64,000 nucleotides of DNA from NCBI GenBank assembly GCA_016125505.1, contig WGLP01000014.1:1-64000 (forward strand), given 5' to 3'. Positions 60,082 to 64,000 of the stretch are shown one piece after another. Position 1 is the stretch's first letter. Every line of letters starts with the position of its first letter. Origin of the DNA: Gammaproteobacteria bacterium. GTDB lineage: Bacteria; Pseudomonadota; Gammaproteobacteria; UBA6429; Thiohalophilaceae. The notes beneath the pieces are model-generated. The model ran no database searches. It was not told the DNA's origin and saw only the letters and a program-made list of their open reading frames with translations. Both the position numbers and the translations under genes were made by a program.

Positions 60082-61974
60082 ATGTCCCAGGACCCAACGT
60101 ATCCTCTACTGAGTTGTATCGATGATCCCACGCAATTGCGCGAGTTATCGCTCGAGCAGCTGGAGCAACTGGCCGCCGAACTGCGTCAGTTCGTGATCCA
60201 GAGCGTGAGCGATACCGGCGGACACCTGGCAGCCGGTTTGGGCACCGTCGAATTGACCATCGCACTCCATTACGTCTTCCACACACCCGAGGATCGCCTG
60301 GTCTGGGACGTCGGTCACCAGACCTACCCGCACAAAATTCTGACCGGCCGGCGCGAGCGCATGTCCACCATGCGCAAAAAAGACGGACTGGCCGGTTTTC
60401 CAAAGCGCGACGAGAGTGAGTACGACACCTTCGGCGTAGGACACTCCAGCACCTCCATTAGCGCAGCACTCGGCATGGCCGTCGCCGCCAAACGCCAACA
60501 GGACGAACGCCAGGTGATCGCTGTCATCGGTGATGGCGCCATGACGGCGGGCATGGCCTTCGAGGCCCTGAATCACGCCGGTGACCTGGACGCGAATTTG
60601 CTGGTCATCCTGAACGATAACGACATGTCGATCTCACCCAATGTCGGTGCACTCTCCAACCACCTGGCGCGCATCCTGTCCGGTCGTTTTTACAACTCCA
60701 TGCGCGAAGGCAGCCGCAAGGTCCTGAGCGTCATGCCAAGCATGTGGGAGCTGGCCAAACGTACCGAGGAGCACATGAAAGGGATGTTTGTCCCCGGCAC
60801 GCTGTTTGAAGAACTCGGGTTTAATTACATCGGCCCGATTGATGGCCACGACATCAATACCCTGATCAAAACCCTGCGCAATCTGCAGAAGCAAAAGGGA
60901 CCGCGTTTCCTGCATGTGGTGACGCGCAAAGGTAAAGGATTCCAACCGGCGGAAGACAATCCTCTCGCCTATCACGGTGTCGGCAAGTTTCATCCGGAAT
61001 CCGGCAAACTGGAAAAGAAGGCGCCTACGGGACCGACCTACACCAAGGTCTTCAGTGACTGGCTGGTAGACATGGCACATGCGGAAGAGCGGCTCATCGG
61101 GGTCACACCCGCGATGTGCGAAGGTTCCGGCCTGGTGGAATTCGCCAAGGCATTTCCAGATCGTTATTTCGATGTCGGCATCGCCGAACAACACGCGGTG
61201 ACCTTCGCAGCCGGGCTCGCCTGCGAGCAATTCAAACCGGTGGTCGCCATCTACTCCACCTTTTTACAGCGCGCCTACGACCAACTTATCCATGACGTGG
61301 CGTTACAAAATCTCCCGGTCCTGTTTGCTATCGACCGTGCCGGCATTGTCGGCCCCGACGGCCCGACCCACGCCGGTACCTTTGACCTCAGTTACCTGCG
61401 TTGCATTCCCAACATGCTGGTCATGGCCCCGGCCGATGAAAATGAATGCCGGCAGATGCTCAGCACCGGTTTTCGTCACGACGGCCCCGCCGCCGTGCGT
61501 TATCCCCGCGGACAAGGTCCGGGGGCGGCTATCACGCCCGAATTAATCACTCTCCCCATCGGCAAGGCGGAAGTGCGCCGCCGCGGCGAACACGTTGCCA
61601 TCCTGGCCTTTGGCTGCATGGTGGCCGAGGCGGAGAAGGCCGCTGATGCCCTCAACGCCACCGTTGTGAACATGCGTTTTGTCAAACCGCTGGATGAAGC
61701 CCTGTTGCAGGAGATGGCCCGACATCACGATTTGCTCGTCACGATCGAGGACAACGCCGTCCTGGGCGGCGCCGGCAGCGCCGTCAACGAGTTCCTGGCA
61801 CAGGCTAATCTTGCCACGCCGGTGATTAACCTGGGTTTACCGGACAGCTTCCTCCCCCATGGCGAACGTGAGGCCATCCTGGCTGACGTGGGCCTGTCCG
61901 CAGATGGTATAATTCGTCAGGTGGACGCCTTCATGCAGCACCTCCCGCACACCAAGCATGCCACACACGCGTAA
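60082..61974 (+). CDS. dxs: 1-deoxy-D-xylulose-5-phosphate synthase
   Basis: A 630-residue thiamine diphosphate enzyme that begins the MEP isoprenoid pathway. The TPP-binding motif is in [34 protein letters not shown], and the pyrimidine-domain Glu is in [37 protein letters not shown] is also present. It follows ispA by 84 bases. Confidence 0.97.
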   Translation: MSQDPTYPLLSCIDDPTQLRELSLEQLEQLAAELRQFVIQSVSDTGGHLAAGLGTVELTIALHYVFHTPEDRLVWDVGHQTYPHKILTGRRERMSTMRKKDGLAGFPKRDESEYDTFGVGHSSTSISAALGMAVAAKRQQDERQVIAVIGDGAMTAGMAFEALNHAGDLDANLLVILNDNDMSISPNVGALSNHLARILSGRFYNSMREGSRKVLSVMPSMWELAKRTEEHMKGMFVPGTLFEELGFNYIGPIDGHDINTLIKTLRNLQKQKGPRFLHVVTRKGKGFQPAEDNPLAYHGVGKFHPESGKLEKKAPTGPTYTKVFSDWLVDMAHAEERLIGVTPAMCEGSGLVEFAKAFPDRYFDVGIAEQHAVTFAAGLACEQFKPVVAIYSTFLQRAYDQLIHDVALQNLPVLFAIDRAGIVGPDGPTHAGTFDLSYLRCIPNMLVMAPADENECRQMLSTGFRHDGPAAVRYPRGQGPGAAITPELITLPIGKAEVRRRGEHVAILAFGCMVAEAEKAADALNATVVNMRFVKPLDEALLQEMARHHDLLVTIEDNAVLGGAGSAVNEFLAQANLATPVINLGLPDSFLPHGEREAILADVGLSADGIIRQVDAFMQHLPHTKHATHA

Positions 61975-61999
61975 AATCCGAGTATAATAGTAGGAAAAT

Positions 62000-62383
62000 A
62001 TGTCAGGCCGTTTTAAGATGAAAATCGTGACGGATTTTGCCGCCGCGCATTTGCTCCGGGGTTATCCCGGGCCGTGTAGCCGGCTGCATGGTCACAACTG
62101 GAAGATCGAGGTCGAGGTCAGTGCGACTCGCCTGGACGAGATAGGTATGGGTATGGATTTTCGCGATATCAAAACCGCGACCAAGGAAGTGATCGATCAA
62201 ATGGATCACCGCCATCTGAATGAGTTGCCGCCCTTCGACGAGATCAACCCGACCGCCGAAAACATCGCGGCCCATATTTATCAACAACTGGCCAAAAAAG
62301 TGAACGACGATCGTGTCAGTGTTCACACCGTGACCGTCTGGGAAACCGAACGTGCCTGTGTGAGCTACACCGAGGAAAAGTAG
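62000..62383 (+). CDS. queD: 6-carboxy-5,6,7,8-tetrahydropterin synthase
   Basis: A 127-residue queuosine pathway enzyme. Zinc ligands are His17 (AAHLL), His30 and His32 (RLHGHNW), and Cys26 is the catalytic thiol. The MDHRHLNEL and PTAENIA motifs and final [10 protein letters not shown] are typical. It uses the product of GTP cyclohydrolase, encoded one base downstream. Confidence 0.95.
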   Translation: MSGRFKMKIVTDFAAAHLLRGYPGPCSRLHGHNWKIEVEVSATRLDEIGMGMDFRDIKTATKEVIDQMDHRHLNELPPFDEINPTAENIAAHIYQQLAKKVNDDRVSVHTVTVWETERACVSYTEEK

Positions 62384-62384
62384 T

Positions 62385-63185
62385 ATGAGCAATCATTGTG
62401 TAACTGAAGTCATCGAAGACGTCCAGAGTCGTAAGGACACCCGCAATATTCCCATCAACAAGGTGGGCATCAAGGACATCCGCCACCCCGTACGCGTGCG
62501 CGATCGCTCCGTGGGTGAACAGCACACCATCGCCACGTTCAACATGTACGTCAACCTGCCGCACAATTTCAAGGGTACGCACATGTCACGTTTCGTGGAG
62601 ATCCTGCACCAGCATGAGCGCGAGATTTCCGTCAAATCCTTCAAAGAGATGCTGGCGGAAATGACTGAGCGGCTGGAGGCGCAGTCCGGACATATCGAGA
62701 TGCGCTTCCCCTACTTCGTCTCCAAAAAGGCACCTGTCTCCGGCGTGGAAAGCCTCATGGACTATGAAGTCACCTTCATCGGTGAGATCCACGACGGTCA
62801 GCCGCAATTGATGGTGAAGGTGGTCGTCCCGGTGACCAGCCTGTGCCCATGCTCCAAAAAGATCTCCGACTATGGCGCACATAATCAGCGTTCGCATGTC
62901 ACCGTGACGGCACGCATCGAAGAGTTTGTCTGGATTGAAGAACTCATCGACATCGTCGAGAAAGAGGCCTCGTGCGAACTGTTTGGCCTGTTAAAACGCC
63001 CGGACGAGAAATACGTCACCGAACGCGCCTACGATAATCCGAAATTCGTCGAGGACATGGTGCGCGACGTCGCGGCCAGACTCAATAGCGAGGAACGCAT
63101 CAGTTACTATGTTGTGGAATCGGAAAACTTCGAATCGATTCACAATCACTCCGCCTACGCCCTGATCGAAAAACATAAGTATTAA
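62385..63185 (+). CDS. folE2: GTP cyclohydrolase FolE2 (type IB)
   Basis: A 266-residue enzyme converting GTP to dihydroneopterin triphosphate, for folate and queuosine. Conserved parts are [25 protein letters not shown], and the metal-site region [21 protein letters not shown]. FolE2 tolerates zinc shortage in species where Zur controls it; no Zur box is recognisable here. ATG lies one base after the queD stop. Confidence 0.96.
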   Translation: MSNHCVTEVIEDVQSRKDTRNIPINKVGIKDIRHPVRVRDRSVGEQHTIATFNMYVNLPHNFKGTHMSRFVEILHQHEREISVKSFKEMLAEMTERLEAQSGHIEMRFPYFVSKKAPVSGVESLMDYEVTFIGEIHDGQPQLMVKVVVPVTSLCPCSKKISDYGAHNQRSHVTVTARIEEFVWIEELIDIVEKEASCELFGLLKRPDEKYVTERAYDNPKFVEDMVRDVAARLNSEERISYYVVESENFESIHNHSAYALIEKHKY

Positions 63186-63214
63186 TCGGTAATCAGCTTT
63201 CCTCAGTCATCTGG

Positions 63215-63253
63215 ATCACTCCTGAGTGCCGCCATCGGCACATCAGGAGTGAT
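63215..63253 (+). terminator. Long hairpin after folE2
   Basis: ATCACTCCTGA (63215-63225) pairs with TCAGGAGTGAT (63243-63253), and GTGCCG with CGGCAC inside, making a 17-bp stem with one bulge. No T run follows, so it may be a Rho-assisted terminator or an RNA stabiliser. The rest of the 277-base gap has no gene. Confidence 0.6.
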
Positions 63254-63462
63254 TCTGTCACCCCGCCACACCGCGACAATATGTCGCATTTACGTGCCAC
63301 AGACTTCGGGCATACTGCTCCGTTTAGCGCTGTGCAGCAGGGTAACGGATACGTGCCTCCATTTTATGCCTTACACAGTCGGGACAACGACTGGGAATGT
63401 CTGAATCGCATTCGTGTCGTGCGACACAAGGCCGCGACGTTATCTCTGCCGGATTAACCCCG

Positions 63463-64000
63463 ATGCAATCCCACGTGTGGTTGCTCGCCGCCTCTATTGC
63501 CGTCGTCCTGCATGCGGCCGTCTGGTTTGCGTTCGTGCATTCACCCGCAACTGTTACCTCAGAATACATGCAATTCAGTGTCGTGGATGCCCGCATCATG
63601 ACGGCACCATCCAAGCCTGTCGGGCAAGCTGTCCCACCCAAACGTAAACCCCAGGCGGCACACGTTCCACGCAGGCATTCGCAACGAATTTCGAAACCGC
63701 CCGAAATAATAAAGCAAGCCGATTCGACGCCTGTATCGCTACCGACTACCCCCCAAACAACTCGTGTTGAGGCAAATACACCCCCTGAGCCCTATACCGA
63801 ACCCAAATACGGCGCCGCCTATCTGCATAATCCTCCGCCCGTCTACCCGATAATGGCACGCCGGCTCGGTATCAGCGGCCACGTCCTGGTGCGCGCCGAA
63901 GTTACGACCGATGGTCACTGCCGGGACGCGCATATCATCAAAAGCAGCGGGTACAGGATCCTCGATAACACGGCATTGGCCGCCGTGAAGAAATGGCGCT
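63463..64000 (+). CDS. TonB-like energy transducer, partial at the window end
   Basis: An open frame of 179 codons that runs off the window. One N-terminal membrane segment is WLLAASIAVVLHAAVWFAFV. A long Pro/Lys-rich spacer (KPVGQAVPPKRKPQ, KPPEIIKQADSTPV) follows. The TonB C-terminal domain reads NPPPVYPIMARRLGISGHVLVRAEVTTDG, then SSGYRILDNTALAAVKKWR. It couples proton motive force to outer membrane receptors. The frame is also open to an ATG at 63397; no clear ribosome site decides between the two starts. Confidence 0.88.
   Translation, partial: MQSHVWLLAASIAVVLHAAVWFAFVHSPATVTSEYMQFSVVDARIMTAPSKPVGQAVPPKRKPQAAHVPRRHSQRISKPPEIIKQADSTPVSLPTTPQTTRVEANTPPEPYTEPKYGAAYLHNPPPVYPIMARRLGISGHVLVRAEVTTDGHCRDAHIIKSSGYRILDNTALAAVKKWR

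Noticed and set aside
63254-63462. A cobalamin or other riboswitch upstream of the TonB-like gene
   Set aside because: I could not find the B12 box or a consistent fold; only the folE2 hairpin is clear.

Overview
The window is chromosomal DNA from a gammaproteobacterium. The evidence is the housekeeping gene order der-bamB-yfgM-hisS-rodZ-pilF-rlmN-ndk, the complete iscRSUA-hscBA-fdx-iscX cluster, secDF-yajC-tgt-queA, panBCD-folK-pcnB and xseB-ispA-dxs. A small lipoprotein resembling SoxXA-binding SoxK proteins hints at a sulfur-oxidising lineage (Chromatiales or Acidiferrobacterales type), but no species can be named.

Bases 1 to about 16,590 are one end of an integrative and conjugative element (ICE) inserted at the 3' end of guaA. 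From the guaA side inward it carries a P4-type integrase next to an array of ATACCAT motifs, an AlpA-type regulator, and a CI-like self-cleaving repressor divergent from a Cro-like gene. The Cro-like gene leads an operon with a ParB-family protein, a DUF2857 protein and an STY4528-type replication protein. Then come a lower-GC cargo block (frameshifted nemA, tetR, yciI, tag), a PFL_4669-type protein, a ParR-like/ParM pair, a DUF3577 (STY4534) protein and a RadC-like protein. A recombinase-in-trio (RIT) element with a 28-bp perfect terminal inverted repeat sits in the last codons of radC. The most intriguing structure is inside the STY4528 gene: an AT-rich block of short direct and inverted repeats encoding a Ser/Thr linker, laid out like the lambda origin inside gene O.

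Bases 16,566 to 64,000 are core genome. Blocks are: guaA-guaB; a lipoprotein; xseA with an M23 peptidase; an ECF sigma factor with a one-membrane-segment partner; der-bamB-yfgM-hisS-rodZ-pilF-rlmN-ndk (outer membrane assembly, translation, shape, pili); the ISC iron-sulfur operon, with an IscR-like box over its promoter; cysE, trmJ, suhB; three small orphan genes; ppc-queA-tgt-yajC-secD-secF; pgi; a tRNA-Leu(CAA) beside a broken partial copy of itself; pcnB-folK-dgk-panB-panC and panD; a rubrerythrin, CCG iron-sulfur oxidoreductase and DUF3501 operon under a strong promoter with two PerR-like boxes; xseB-ispA-dxs; queD-folE2; and a TonB-like gene cut by the window end.

The genes link functionally in several places. 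FolE2 makes the substrate of QueD, and QueA and Tgt finish the same queuosine pathway. PanB, PanC and PanD together make pantothenate. IscS, IscU and their chaperones supply clusters to RlmN, the CCG protein and others.
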